A DNA stretch of 26,027 bases from assembly GCA_002390705.1 (NCBI GenBank), contig DGQA01000004.1:1-26027 (forward strand), given 5' to 3'. Numbering within the stretch: position 1 is the stretch's first letter; every line of letters starts with the position of its first letter. This document shows, piece after piece, positions 6,521 through 14,959 of the stretch. The notes beneath the pieces are model-generated. The model saw only the letters and a program-made list of their open reading frames with translations, made no database searches and was not told the origin of the DNA. Position numbers and translations under genes: made by a program. The DNA is from Actinobacteria bacterium UBA4426. GTDB lineage: Bacteria > Actinomycetota > Actinomycetes > S36-B12.

Positions 6521-7732
6521 GTGATTGATCGCACCTTACTCATAACAGTTAATGGAATCGACGCTCCTGGAGTTACGAGTGACATATTTGAAGCGGTAGC
6601 GAGTGCACCCGTTGTGGTAGTGGACATGGAACAGTTGGTGGTGCGTGGACATCTTACTCTGGCGATAGCCCTCGAACTCGATCCCAGCGTTACTGACTCA
6701 GATGCGCCCGGTGTACTTGATCAGGTCCGTAAAGCTGTCAGGATCGCCGCTAGTTATCGCAACATGGAAGTTACGACGCGTCCAGGAGTGGCATTCGAAG
6801 CCGATCTTTCCCGTGAAAAGTTCCAGGTGATTGTGATGGGAGCTCCGCTGCACCCTGCATGCATCAACATTGTGACCTCAACGATCGCGCAACATGGTGG
6901 GAACTTGGATCGGATTCATCGGATTGCCGACTACCCCGTGACGGCAATTAGGTTGGAAGGTTCCGGCTGCGATCACCAAATCTTGCGTCGCCCCTTGGCC
7001 GAAGTCTCAGTGCGTTGCGGTGTGGATATATCTGTTCAAGACGTAGCACTGGAGGCCCGCGGACAGTATCTCGTAGTGATGGATGTTGATTCCACGTTGA
7101 TCCAGGACGAGGTTGTTGACATTTTGGGCGATTTGGCCGGCGTTGGTTCGGCGGTAAGCGAGATTACTGCCGCAGCGATGGGTGGGAAGCTTGATTTCAC
7201 GCAGGCATTACGTGCGCGCGTGTCGCTGCTGGCCGGCGCGCCCGCCGGGCTAATCGAGCAAGCTCGAGAATTGATAACACTGACTCCGGGTGCTCGTACC
7301 TTGTGTCGCACCCTTAATCGTCTCGGTTACCAGATTGTTCTGGTGTCCGGTGGTTTTACCAATGTGATCGAGCCGATCGCACGTGAGTTAGGCGTAAGCG
7401 CCGTTCGGGCCAATACGTTGGAAGTCATTGACGACGTGATCACCGGAAATGTGTTGGACCCCATCATGGACCGAGAAGGCAAGCGCCAGGCACTGATGCA
7501 TTTTGCCCAAGAGTTCAACATTCCGAATCGACGCACGATCGCGATCGGCGATGGGGCAAACGACATCGACATGATTTCACAGGCTGGTCTAGGTGTCGCT
7601 TTCAATGCTAAAAATGTATTGCGCGAACGTGCGGATACCACTGTGAATGTGCCGTACTTGGATTCGGTTCTTTACTTGCTAGGGATCACGCGGGACGAAA
7701 TACTCAGATCTGATCGTGATGGCAAGATCTAG
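6521..7732 (+). CDS. serB: Phosphoserine phosphatase with N-terminal ACT domains
   Basis: A 403-residue enzyme that removes phosphate from O-phosphoserine, the last step of serine synthesis. Residues 1-85 and about 100-180 form two ACT-like regulatory domains, as in mycobacterial SerB2. The HAD phosphatase core starts with VVMDVDST, giving nucleophile D188 and acid D190. Motif II is VSGGF at 275-279, and motif III/IV includes GDGANDIDM at 343-351. Serine feeds one-carbon and glycine metabolism, which fits the nearby gcv genes, although serB is transcribed away from them. The start is GTG at 6521, 6 nt after a TAGGCT -10. The gene ends tail to tail with fabI: the palindrome CTAG at 7729-7732 supplies both stop codons. 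Confidence 0.95.
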   Translation: MIDRTLLITVNGIDAPGVTSDIFEAVASAPVVVVDMEQLVVRGHLTLAIALELDPSVTDSDAPGVLDQVRKAVRIAASYRNMEVTTRPGVAFEADLSREKFQVIVMGAPLHPACINIVTSTIAQHGGNLDRIHRIADYPVTAIRLEGSGCDHQILRRPLAEVSVRCGVDISVQDVALEARGQYLVVMDVDSTLIQDEVVDILGDLAGVGSAVSEITAAAMGGKLDFTQALRARVSLLAGAPAGLIEQARELITLTPGARTLCRTLNRLGYQIVLVSGGFTNVIEPIARELGVSAVRANTLEVIDDVITGNVLDPIMDREGKRQALMHFAQEFNIPNRRTIAIGDGANDIDMISQAGLGVAFNAKNVLRERADTTVNVPYLDSVLYLLGITRDEILRSDRDGKI

Positions 7733-8493
7733 GCGCCTTGTGAGTGCATGCCTCCATCGACATGCAGTATCTCGCCACTCGTCGCAGGTAGCCAGTCCGA
7801 GAGCAGGACCACACACGCTTGAGCAGCGGCTGTCGGGTCTGTGACATCCCACCCCAGCGGTGCGCGCTGCTCCCACAAGTTTTCGAACTCTGCAAACCCG
7901 GGAATACTTTTGGCGGCCATGGTCCGGATTGGGCCCGCAGCAACCAAATTCACCCGAACACCAAGTGGACCCAAGTCCCTGGCTAAATACCGAGAGGTGC
8001 TTTCAAGCGCCGCCTTAGCCACGCCCATCCAGTCATAGGTGGGCCAGGCAACCCTCGCATCGAAATCCAAGCCAACCAACGAAGATCCCGGTACTAATAG
8101 ATCCTGACACGCTACGCCCAATGACTTAAAAGAATAAGTTGAAATGTGAATCGCGGTTCCCACATCTTCCCACGATGTATTAAGAAAATTTCCACCCAGG
8201 GCACTCTCTGGCGCAAATCCAATGGAATGCAACACTCCGTCCAGATGCGGCACATGCTCGCCCACCCGGGACGCCAATGCGTCCAGATCCTTTTGGGAGG
8301 TCACGTCAAGTTCCACGATCGACACTTGTTTTGGCAGTCGCGCTGCGCTGCGCTTCGTCAGCGACATCGTGCGTCCGAATGAAGTCAAGACGACATTCGC
8401 GCCTTGCTCTTGGGCCATTTTGGCCACATGGAATGCAATCGATTGGTCGGTGAGAACCCCCGTAATCAGCACGTTCTTGTCTTTTAGCAGCAT
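7729..8493 (-). CDS. fabI: Enoyl-[acyl-carrier-protein] reductase (NADH), InhA-like
   Basis: A 254-residue SDR enzyme for the last reduction of the fatty acid elongation cycle. It resembles mycobacterial InhA closely: NVLITGVLTDQSIAFHVA at the NAD site, ELDVTS near 61-66, LDGVLHSIGFAP near 84-95, catalytic Y153 and K160 in YDWMGVAKAALES, and LVAAGPIRTMAAKSIPGF. The C-terminus keeps LSDWLPATSGEILHVDGG. GAGGAGAG lies 4 nt before the ATG at 8493. It follows fabG after 10 nt, matching the mabA-inhA arrangement, so both act in type II fatty acid synthesis. Mycolic acids need not be made; no other mycolate gene is visible. Confidence 0.95.
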   Translation of the reverse strand: MLLKDKNVLITGVLTDQSIAFHVAKMAQEQGANVVLTSFGRTMSLTKRSAARLPKQVSIVELDVTSQKDLDALASRVGEHVPHLDGVLHSIGFAPESALGGNFLNTSWEDVGTAIHISTYSFKSLGVACQDLLVPGSSLVGLDFDARVAWPTYDWMGVAKAALESTSRYLARDLGPLGVRVNLVAAGPIRTMAAKSIPGFAEFENLWEQRAPLGWDVTDPTAAAQACVVLLSDWLPATSGEILHVDGGMHSQGA

Positions 8494-8503
8494 TGCACTC
8501 TCC

Positions 8504-9223
8504 TCAGTGTCCCATTCCTAGACCGCCATCAACCGGGATAACTGCGCCAGAAATATACGCGCCGGCATCGGACACAAGGAACTCAATAACCCGTGCAACT
8601 TCGCTTGGCTGACCATAACGTGCTGCCGGAATAGTTCCCAAAATTGCGGACTTCGCGTCCTCGTCGAGCGCCGCCGTCATATCGGTGTCAATAAATCCCG
8701 GCGCAACAACATTGATGGTGATCCCCCTGCTTCCGACCTCACGCGTCAACGAGCGAGCGGCACCAATGAGCCCAGCTTTAGAGGCCGCGTAGTTGACCTG
8801 TCCAGCACTGCCAAGTAATCCAACAACAGAGGACATGAATACGATTCTACCGTTTCGTGCCTTGATCATTGAGCGCAGGACGCGTCGTGCTAGTCGGATT
8901 GAGCCGACCAAATTGGTAGCAATAGTTTCCTCAATATCTTGATCTGGCATGCGCATCAGCAGGGAGTCTCTTGTGATCCCGGCATTGGCAATCAGGATTG
9001 AGATCGGGCCATAGGTCTGCTCTACTTGCGTAATGGCTTTCTCAATCGATTCACCATTTCCTACGTCGATGGTGACGCTAGGGACACCCGGGATTTCACT
9101 GCCTTGACCTGAGCGTGACCCAATCACCACCCGATGACCAGCGTCGGTCAAAGCTTGGGCGGTCGCGGCTCCAATCCCTCGATTACCACCGGTGATGAAA
9201 GCCAAACCGCCCCGCTCGCTCAC
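8504..9223 (-). CDS. fabG: 3-oxoacyl-[acyl-carrier-protein] reductase
   Basis: A 239-residue short-chain dehydrogenase that reduces 3-oxoacyl-ACP with NADPH. The cofactor motif is TGGNRGIG at 11-18 and NAG lies at 80-82. The catalytic set is S132, Y145 and K149 (YAASKAG). The C-terminus ISGAVIPVDGGLGMGH is typical of FabG/MabA. The GTG start at 9223 overlaps the stop of the upstream dodecin gene in a GTGA, so translation is probably coupled. It lies directly before fabI in a fatty acid synthesis operon. Confidence 0.94.
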   Translation of the reverse strand: MSERGGLAFITGGNRGIGAATAQALTDAGHRVVIGSRSGQGSEIPGVPSVTIDVGNGESIEKAITQVEQTYGPISILIANAGITRDSLLMRMPDQDIEETIATNLVGSIRLARRVLRSMIKARNGRIVFMSSVVGLLGSAGQVNYAASKAGLIGAARSLTREVGSRGITINVVAPGFIDTDMTAALDEDAKSAILGTIPAARYGQPSEVARVIEFLVSDAGAYISGAVIPVDGGLGMGH

Positions 9224-9432
9224 TGGTCCTCAAGTCGGTAACCCACACGGACTGTGACTTGGAAATGATCCACCCCATTTTCGCGCACATATCCACGAAT
9301 TTGATCCACCTCAAACCAATCAACGTGCTTGTGTATCTCTCCCGCGCGTTTTACGGCATTACGAACAGCGGTATCTATTGACTCAGGCGAAGTGCCCACC
9401 AATGTGGCAATCGCGTAGCTGCGGTCGGTCAT
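9220..9432 (-). CDS. Dodecin family flavin-binding protein
   Basis: A 70-residue protein matching dodecin along its whole length: LVGTSPESIDTAVRNAVKRA, then VDWFEVDQIRGYV with the tryptophan that stacks on flavin, then HFQVTVRVGYRLED. Dodecins assemble as hollow dodecamers that store or buffer flavins. AAGGAG lies 5 nt before the ATG at 9432. It overlaps fabG by 4 bases. Association with a fatty acid reductase operon suggests a link to flavin or redox supply, but this is inference. The gene diverges from the DUF3099 gene. Confidence 0.92.
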   Translation of the reverse strand: MTDRSYAIATLVGTSPESIDTAVRNAVKRAGEIHKHVDWFEVDQIRGYVRENGVDHFQVTVRVGYRLEDQ

Positions 9433-9473
9433 GAAGCTCCTTAAATCAGATCGCGCATGTTGCCTTCTTGCCT

Positions 9474-9479
9474 TAGGCT
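9474..9479 (+). promoter_or_regulatory. Leaderless-type -10 element TAGGCT for the DUF3099 gene
   Basis: TAGGCT is followed by six bases (AGTCCT) and then the ATG at 9486. No ribosome binding site precedes the start. Confidence 0.6.
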
Positions 9480-9485
9480 AGTCCT

Positions 9486-9800
9486 ATGGCTCCTGAGGTT
9501 TACACCATTACGGCGACTAACCGTGCTTTGAGCAATGAGCAGGCGGGGCGCACCCGCAAATACCTTATTTCAATGGGGATTCGGACGGGTTGCGTGTTGG
9601 CTGCCATTGTTGTCCCCGGGTGGTCCAAGTGGATATTTATCGCCGGGGCCGTTGTTCTGCCCTATCTGGCTGTCGTGATCGCAAATGCTGGTCGGGAAAA
9701 CGATGCACCGGGGGCAATGGGTGTTGTCCCAGTTGCTTTGCCCACTGCCGCGTCAGCCCAGGAGTCCCACCGGCGCAACTTTCGATCACTCGAGCAATAA
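9486..9800 (+). CDS. DUF3099 family small membrane protein
   Basis: A 104-residue protein of the actinobacterial DUF3099 family. The segment YTITATNRALSNEQAGRTRK is followed by YLISMGIRTGCVLAAIVV and a second helix ending in VLPYLAVVIANAG, giving two membrane helices at about residues 26-67. The C-terminal 35 residues are polar and probably disordered. The function is unknown. From memory, the gene is found next to SURF1 and the fabG-fabI region in streptomycetes. It starts at ATG 9486, 6 nt after a TAGGCT -10. A 165-nt noncoding gap follows, with alternating GAGTC/GACTC copies but no clear terminator. Confidence 0.85.
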   Translation: MAPEVYTITATNRALSNEQAGRTRKYLISMGIRTGCVLAAIVVPGWSKWIFIAGAVVLPYLAVVIANAGRENDAPGAMGVVPVALPTAASAQESHRRNFRSLEQ

Positions 9801-9954
9801 GAATCATCCTATTCGCGCAGTGCCCGATGTGAGTCAAATGTGCTTTTCGACTCGAACTCTTCATCAGCTTGAGTCAACACGCTTGGTGTGCAGTAATTAT
9901 CAGCGTATTGGGTCGGCCACCCGATCGATACTCAGCGTGTCAACGCGTGTGGAT

Positions 9955-9960
9955 TAGGCT
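9955..9960 (+). promoter_or_regulatory. Leaderless-type -10 element TAGGCT for the SURF1 gene
   Basis: The same TAGGCT hexamer seen before serB and the DUF3099 gene lies 5 nt before the GTG at 9966. No Shine-Dalgarno is present. Confidence 0.55.
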
Positions 9961-9965
9961 GCAGT

Positions 9966-10682
9966 GTGCTCGCTCTTGTGAAGACCCGTCGATGGCTGAG
10001 TTTCACCGCATTGGTTGTGCTGGCCATAATCGGATTTGGGCTGCTGAGCCGCTGGCAATGGGATCGCGCCGATGAGCGCCGTGTCGAGCGCATCGCAATT
10101 TCACAGGCGCAGGTTCTGGACCAAGTTGATTACGTCACCGATCTCGGCGAGTTCACTCGGGTACGGATTTCCGGCACATTTGTTGATGACAAGACGCAGC
10201 TGGTGCGCCAGCGTCCACTCGATGGCGGTAATGGCTACTGGGTGATGACACCCTTAATCGCGCAGACTGGCGTTGATACCGGCGTTCTCACATGGGTGCT
10301 GCGCGGGTGGCTCGGGGCATCAACTATCGCGACAGAGGTGCCGTTAATCCCGCCCGCTCCTCCCGGGGAAATCGCAATCACCGGGGCGATTCGATACTTT
10401 GAAGCACCACTGGACAATGTCTTCGGGCTACCGAGGGGAGTTATAGCCAAGATGTCCAAGGAGGAACTTAACGCCACGGTGAGCAACGCGACGGTCGACA
10501 ATCGAATTGTGCAATTGATATCTGTGAGTCCGGGCCAAGAGGAATTGGTGATTGTCCCTTTACCGGACATTGATGAAACGCAGAATATTTCCTATGCCGT
10601 GCAGTGGATTCTTTTTGCCCTTGTCGCAATTATTGGCTGGTTTGTTTTCTTACGCCGGGAAGCCCACACAACTATCGAGTGA
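9966..10682 (+). CDS. SURF1 family cytochrome oxidase biogenesis protein
   Basis: A 238-residue membrane protein of the SURF1 family, which helps assemble heme-copper cytochrome c oxidase. An N-terminal helix at about residues 10-26 is followed by the family motif SRWQWDRADERR. A periplasmic-side domain has GTF and RQRPLDGGNGYWVMTPL with VLRGWL. The C-terminus has the conserved YAVQWILFALVAIIGW helix. The start is GTG at 9966, 5 nt after TAGGCT. The gene meets the ABC exporter gene tail to tail with an 11-nt overlap. Heme A and heme O synthase genes lie about 13 kb away in the same window, consistent with an aerobic aa3-type oxidase. Confidence 0.93.
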   Translation: MLALVKTRRWLSFTALVVLAIIGFGLLSRWQWDRADERRVERIAISQAQVLDQVDYVTDLGEFTRVRISGTFVDDKTQLVRQRPLDGGNGYWVMTPLIAQTGVDTGVLTWVLRGWLGASTIATEVPLIPPAPPGEIAITGAIRYFEAPLDNVFGLPRGVIAKMSKEELNATVSNATVDNRIVQLISVSPGQEELVIVPLPDIDETQNISYAVQWILFALVAIIGWFVFLRREAHTTIE

Positions 10683-12534
10683 ATTGGGTCTCATACAAAT
10701 CTGAATAGATTCCGCCCTGTGCAAGCAGCTCGGTATGTGTACCTCGTTGCACAATTTCTCCCTCAACTACAACAAGAATCTGATCTGCTTCCCGAATAGT
10801 GGACAGCCGGTGTGCGATCACGACGGACGTTCGACCGCTCAACGCGCTGTCTAAAGCCAGGTGCACCGCCCGTTCACTCTCGCTGTCCAAATGCGCTGTC
10901 GCCTCATCGAGGATCACTACTCGAGGTGATTTAAGCAGCAGACGCGCCAAGGCGATCCTTTGCTTTTCTCCACCGGAGAGACGGTATCCACGGTCTCCGA
11001 CGACAGTGTCCAACCCATCGGGCAGCGCAGTGATCATGCTCCAGATTTGAGCGTCCACACACGCCTGCTCCACTTGTTTCCGGCTCGCCTCAGGCTTAGC
11101 GTAGAGCAAGTTTGCACCGATCGTATCGTGGAAGAGGTGCGAATCTTGGGTAACAACGCCAAGGGCCTCGCGTAGGGAGTGAAAGCTGATGTCCTTCACG
11201 TCAGCATTACCAATGCGGACCGAGCCGTTCGATGGATCGTAGAGTCGGGCGAGCAGAGCCGTTATTGTCGTCTTACCGGCGCCTGAAGGACCCACAAGAG
11301 CGGTCAACGTTCCAGGGGCAACATCAAAGCTGACGTTGCGCAAGACGGGTTCCTCTCCCCCATCAGAATCGGGCCTCGCGATGGATTCAAGCGATGCCAG
11401 GCTCACTTCGCTGGCCTTGGGGTAAGTGAAGTCAACGTGATTGAAGGACACCGAGAGCGGACCATCGGGGAGTTCGTGACTCTGCCCTGATTCGACAACA
11501 AGAGGCGTTAAATCTAACACCTCAAAGACGCGATCAAATGACACCAGAGCGGTCATTACGTCTACTCGAACATTTGAAATGGCAGTGAGTGGTCCGTACA
11601 GTTGTGCCAGTAGGCCCACTAAGGCCAACAGGGTGCCCAGTGAAATTGCGCCGGTAATCACCAGGTTACCGCCGAGACCATAGGTAAGTGCCGTGGCCAA
11701 GGCTGCTACCAGAGTTAGTGCCGTGAAAAACCAGCGGTTCGCCATCGCGATTCGGATGCCGGTGTCACGCACAACTCTTGCTCGATCACTAAAAACCTGG
11801 GACTCTTCCTTGGGACGGCCAAAGAGCTTTACGAGAAGAGCACCCGCTACGTTAAACCTTTCGGTCATTTGATTACTCATTGCCGCGTTGACGCTCATCT
11901 GCTCTCGCGTCATTGCCTGCAATCGTCGACCCATGTATCGTGCAGGCAGTAGAAAAAGAGGCACGAGCAGTAAAGATGCAAGTGTGATTTGCCACGAGAG
12001 TACAAACATGGTGATAAGAACAATCACGAGAGAAATAAAATTTCCCAACACACCGCCGAGCGTTGACGTGAACGCCTGCTGAGCGCCAATTACGTCATTA
12101 TTGAGTCGCGAGATCAGTGCGCCAGTCTGTGCACGAGTGAAAAAGGCGATGCTTTGGGACTGCACGTGATCGTACACCTGATTGCGTAAGTCAAAAATCA
12201 AACCTTCACCAATGCGCGTTGAGAAATAGCGGCTGATTACCCCAAGTGTCGCATCTGCGATCGCCAACATCGCAATGAAAATGGCCGTCCACGTCACGAG
12301 TGATGCATTGCCTGGCGTTATTCCTTGGTCAATAATTCGTCGAAAGAGGAGCGGCTGCGCGACGCTCAACAGCGCAGCGAACACTAACGTGACAAGGAAT
12401 AATGTAATTAAGGCTTTGTATGGCCGTGCATAGCCTAAAATTCGTTTAACGGTCTTGCGACTAATCTTGTTTTCTTTAACCGATGGATCTCGGGTCAAAG
12501 AGCGATACATTAGCCAAGCATTTTCCATCGACAC
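10672..12534 (-). CDS. ABC exporter, fused membrane and ATPase domains
   Basis: A 620-residue half-transporter that would work as a dimer. Residues 30-330 form a six-helix type I exporter membrane domain. The ATPase domain from about 360 has Walker A GPSGAGKTT (415-423), signature LSGGEKQR (519-526), Walker B VVILDEATAHLD (539-550) and the H-loop histidine H575 (IAHRLST). The substrate cannot be read from sequence; multidrug or lipid export are both possible. The likely start is GTG at 12534, with AGGAG about 9 nt upstream; an ATG at 12528 is an alternative. It lies 23 nt after the enoyl-CoA hydratase gene, and TATTAAT in that gap might provide a promoter. Confidence 0.93.
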   Translation of the reverse strand: MSMENAWLMYRSLTRDPSVKENKISRKTVKRILGYARPYKALITLFLVTLVFAALLSVAQPLLFRRIIDQGITPGNASLVTWTAIFIAMLAIADATLGVISRYFSTRIGEGLIFDLRNQVYDHVQSQSIAFFTRAQTGALISRLNNDVIGAQQAFTSTLGGVLGNFISLVIVLITMFVLSWQITLASLLLVPLFLLPARYMGRRLQAMTREQMSVNAAMSNQMTERFNVAGALLVKLFGRPKEESQVFSDRARVVRDTGIRIAMANRWFFTALTLVAALATALTYGLGGNLVITGAISLGTLLALVGLLAQLYGPLTAISNVRVDVMTALVSFDRVFEVLDLTPLVVESGQSHELPDGPLSVSFNHVDFTYPKASEVSLASLESIARPDSDGGEEPVLRNVSFDVAPGTLTALVGPSGAGKTTITALLARLYDPSNGSVRIGNADVKDISFHSLREALGVVTQDSHLFHDTIGANLLYAKPEASRKQVEQACVDAQIWSMITALPDGLDTVVGDRGYRLSGGEKQRIALARLLLKSPRVVILDEATAHLDSESERAVHLALDSALSGRTSVVIAHRLSTIREADQILVVVEGEIVQRGTHTELLAQGGIYSDLYETQFTR

Positions 12535-12557
12535 GTACGATGTCTCCTAATTAATAG

Positions 12558-13313
12558 TTACTGCTGCGACATGAGAGCGTGCAGGTGCCGTAAGCGTTTG
12601 GATTGGGCGCGTCGTTCGGCCACCCAAGGCTCTTCGCCGTAAGCGATTCCCGACAGAAGTAATTTAGTGTCAATCAGCGTTTCCGGCAGCACTGAGCGCA
12701 ATGGCGAACACAATTGCTCTAGCCCGGTATCAAGATGATCACTGATCTTCGTGATTAAGCCCAATTCCAGTGCCTCGGGGGCAGGAATAATTCGACCGCT
12801 TCCGATCAGCTCAAGGCTTTTGTGGTAGCCAAGAATCTCTGTGAACCTGACAGTTCCACCAAGGTCGGGGATCAACCCATACTGGCTTTCTTTGAGGGCA
12901 AACGAAGTGTCGGGCTCGGCGATTGTGAAATCGCATGCCAGCGCAAGTTGGAATCCCGCCCCAATGGCGTGACCTTGAACCAACGCGATACTGATTTGGG
13001 GTAGGTCCCGTAGAACCCGAAAAAAGCGCTGATAATGGGCGATCGTGTCGTCCAGTTCAGCATCACTACGGTCGGCCAACTCAATAAAGGATGGCTGGCC
13101 GGGGACCCCCTCAGGAGTGAACATCGCGCGATCCAAACCAGCGGAAAAGGATTTTCCATTTCCTCGTAACACAATGAATCGAGCACCCTTAGGAATGGAC
13201 TGACTAATGTCATACAACTCATCCCAGGTCTGCGGGGTCTGCGCATTGCGCCGCTCCGGATCGTTGAGGGTTATATTAAATGTGTCGGCAGCTAGCTCAG
13301 TCAGAATTTCCAT
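12558..13313 (-). CDS. Enoyl-CoA hydratase/isomerase family protein (EchA12-like)
   Basis: A 251-residue crotonase-fold protein. The oxyanion-hole segments are GNGKSFSAGLD (51-61) and VQGHAIGAGFQLALACDF (112-129). Both glutamates expected for hydratase activity appear conserved: E142 in LKESQYGLIPDLGG and E168 in HKSLELIGSG. Hydration of enoyl-CoA in fatty acid breakdown is thus possible, but substrate choice in this family cannot be predicted. In mycobacteria echA12 also lies next to an ABC-F gene (Rv1472-Rv1473). The ATG at 13313 is 6 nt downstream of TAGCCT, which overlaps the ABC-F stop codon, so the gene can be transcribed without a leader from its own promoter. Confidence 0.9.
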   Translation of the reverse strand: MEILTELAADTFNITLNDPERRNAQTPQTWDELYDISQSIPKGARFIVLRGNGKSFSAGLDRAMFTPEGVPGQPSFIELADRSDAELDDTIAHYQRFFRVLRDLPQISIALVQGHAIGAGFQLALACDFTIAEPDTSFALKESQYGLIPDLGGTVRFTEILGYHKSLELIGSGRIIPAPEALELGLITKISDHLDTGLEQLCSPLRSVLPETLIDTKLLLSGIAYGEEPWVAERRAQSKRLRHLHALMSQQ

Positions 13314-13317
13314 GAAC

Positions 13318-14922
13318 CTAGGCTAACTCAATAAGCTCTATGTAATCTTGGCTCCACAAGTCTTCGTCCCCATCAGGGAGGATCAGCACCCTTTCCGGGT
13401 TGAGCGCCCGAACCGCGCCCGGATCGTGTGTCACCAGAACCACTGCGCCTTCGTAGAGGGCGAGCGCATTGAGAACTTCAGCCCGGCTGGCAGGATCAAG
13501 GTTATTTGTTGGCTCATCTAATAAAAGCACGTTTGCGCCCGACACCACCAGACAGGCGAGTGCCAGACGAGTTTTTTCCCCGCCCGAAAGGACTCCGGTT
13601 GGTTTGTGGACGGCATCTCCTTGGAAAAGGAATGAACCTAGGACAGTTCGTTGTTGCGTGTCGTTAAGGTGGGAACCGGCCGAAGCTAAACTTTCCCACA
13701 CGGTTGCATGTGGATCCAAAGTCTCGTGCTCTTGGGCGTAATAACCCACGATCGCACCGTGTCCCAATTCACGTGAACCTGTGTCGGGTGGATCCACACC
13801 CGCGAGGATGCGCAACATGGTGGTTTTACCCGCACCGTTGAGACCCAAGATCACCACCTTGCTCCCCCGGTCGATCGCTAGATCCACGTCGGTAAATACT
13901 TCAAGGCTGCCGTAGCTTCGTGAAAGGTTCTCCGCCATGAGGGGAACCCGACCGCAGGGCTTAGGCGTTGGGAAACGCAACTTTGCGACATTGTCCCTCT
14001 TGAGCTCAGTCGCTGTATCAGCCAAGATCCGATCAGCGCGCTTGAACATTGACTGCGCAGCCTTGGCCTTTGTCGCCTTTGCCCGCATTTTTTCCGCTTG
14101 TTTGCGCAGAGTGTCCGCCTGGGACTCAGCATTCCTACGTTCACGTTTACGCCGTTTCTCGTCAGTCTCCCGAGCCAGCAAGTATTTGTTCCATCCCATT
14201 GAATACAGGTCAATTTCCTGACGGTTCGCGTCAAGATGCCATACCTTGTTCACGGTGTCTTCCAGCAACTGCGTGTCGTGGCTAATCACAATGAATCCAC
14301 CTTCGTACGCCGCAAGATACTTGCGCAGCCAACGGATTGAGTCTGCATCAAGGTGGTTGGTCGGCTCGTCCAGCAGTAAAACGTCAGCGTCGGAGAACAG
14401 AATTCGAGTCAGTTCGACGCGCCGACGCTGCCCACCGGAGAGGGTTCCCAGTGTTTGACTCAAGATCCTTTCATCAAGGCCGATACTTGCCGCAATAGTT
14501 GCCGCTTCAGATTCGGCCGTGTAGCCACCCAGAGATTCGAATTCATCGAGAGCCCGGTTGTATCGCTCCCCTGATTTGTCAAACTCCTCGGCGTTAATCC
14601 CTGGCATCGCCAGTGCTTCAGCCGCTTTGGCCATCCGTAGCGAGACTGCGTCAAGCCCGCGGGCACTGAGCACCCGAGAGCGAGCTAACTGATCTGGGTC
14701 TGCCGTTCGTGGGTCTTGTGGCAGATAGCCCACCGTCCCCGTGGTCTTAATTCCGCCTCCGGCCGGCGCACTTTCGCCCGCGAGTACTCGACTCAAAGTC
14801 GTCTTCCCAGCCCCGTTTCGACCGACAAGACCAATCCGATCTCCTTTATCCACCCTAAGCATGGGTGCCAAGAGGAGAAGTTCGGATCCAGCACGCAACT
14901 CAATTTCGGAAGCGGCAATCAT
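13318..14922 (-). CDS. ABC-F family ATPase (ribosome-associated type)
   Basis: A 534-residue protein with two ABC ATPase domains and no membrane helices, as expected for ABC-F. Walker A motifs are GRNGAGKTT (about 34-42) and GLNGAGKTT in the second half. Signatures are LSGGQRRRVEL and LSGGEKTRLAL, each followed by LLLDEPTNHLD or LLLDEPTNNLD. A charged helical linker near residues 235-300 (KRRKRERRNAESQAD onwards) separates the domains. ABC-F proteins act on the ribosome in translation or antibiotic protection. This one corresponds by position to mycobacterial Rv1473, next to echA12. It begins 37 nt after the end of the suf operon. A TAGACT hexamer lies 9 nt before the ATG. Confidence 0.93.
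   Translation of the reverse strand: MIAASEIELRAGSELLLLAPMLRVDKGDRIGLVGRNGAGKTTLSRVLAGESAPAGGGIKTTGTVGYLPQDPRTADPDQLARSRVLSARGLDAVSLRMAKAAEALAMPGINAEEFDKSGERYNRALDEFESLGGYTAESEAATIAASIGLDERILSQTLGTLSGGQRRRVELTRILFSDADVLLLDEPTNHLDADSIRWLRKYLAAYEGGFIVISHDTQLLEDTVNKVWHLDANRQEIDLYSMGWNKYLLARETDEKRRKRERRNAESQADTLRKQAEKMRAKATKAKAAQSMFKRADRILADTATELKRDNVAKLRFPTPKPCGRVPLMAENLSRSYGSLEVFTDVDLAIDRGSKVVILGLNGAGKTTMLRILAGVDPPDTGSRELGHGAIVGYYAQEHETLDPHATVWESLASAGSHLNDTQQRTVLGSFLFQGDAVHKPTGVLSGGEKTRLALACLVVSGANVLLLDEPTNNLDPASRAEVLNALALYEGAVVLVTHDPGAVRALNPERVLILPDGDEDLWSQDYIELIELA
13320..13325 (-). promoter_or_regulatory. Leaderless-type -10 element TAGCCT for the enoyl-CoA hydratase gene
   Basis: TAGCCT on the minus strand overlaps the last codons and stop of the ABC-F gene. 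Six bases (AGGTTC) separate it from the ATG at 13313, matching the spacing seen at the other leaderless candidates. Confidence 0.5.
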
Positions 14923-14931
14923 GACCGCCCC

Positions 14932-14937
14932 AGTCTA
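14932..14937 (-). promoter_or_regulatory. Possible -10 element TAGACT for the ABC-F gene
   Basis: TAGACT on the minus strand lies 9 nt before the ATG at 14922, in the 37-nt gap after sufT. The spacing would leave a leader of about 2-3 nt, so this is a weaker case than the 6-nt examples. Confidence 0.4.
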
Positions 14938-14959
14938 GCCTGAGCGAGTTGTGGCTTAA

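Noticed and set aside
9801..9954. Alternating GAGTC/GACTC copies (for example 9832-9853) as a terminator or regulatory RNA
   Set aside because: Stems of only 5 bp with long loops and no U tract; nothing else recognisable in this gap except the SURF1 -10.
13878..14234. Open frame overlapping the ABC-F linker in another frame
   Set aside because: Arises from the charged linker coding sequence; the ABC-F frame is intact and explains the region.
13318..14922. ABC-F protein as an antibiotic resistance determinant
   Set aside because: Sequence features show an ABC-F ATPase, but position next to echA as in other actinomycetes suggests a core gene; resistance cannot be read from the sequence.
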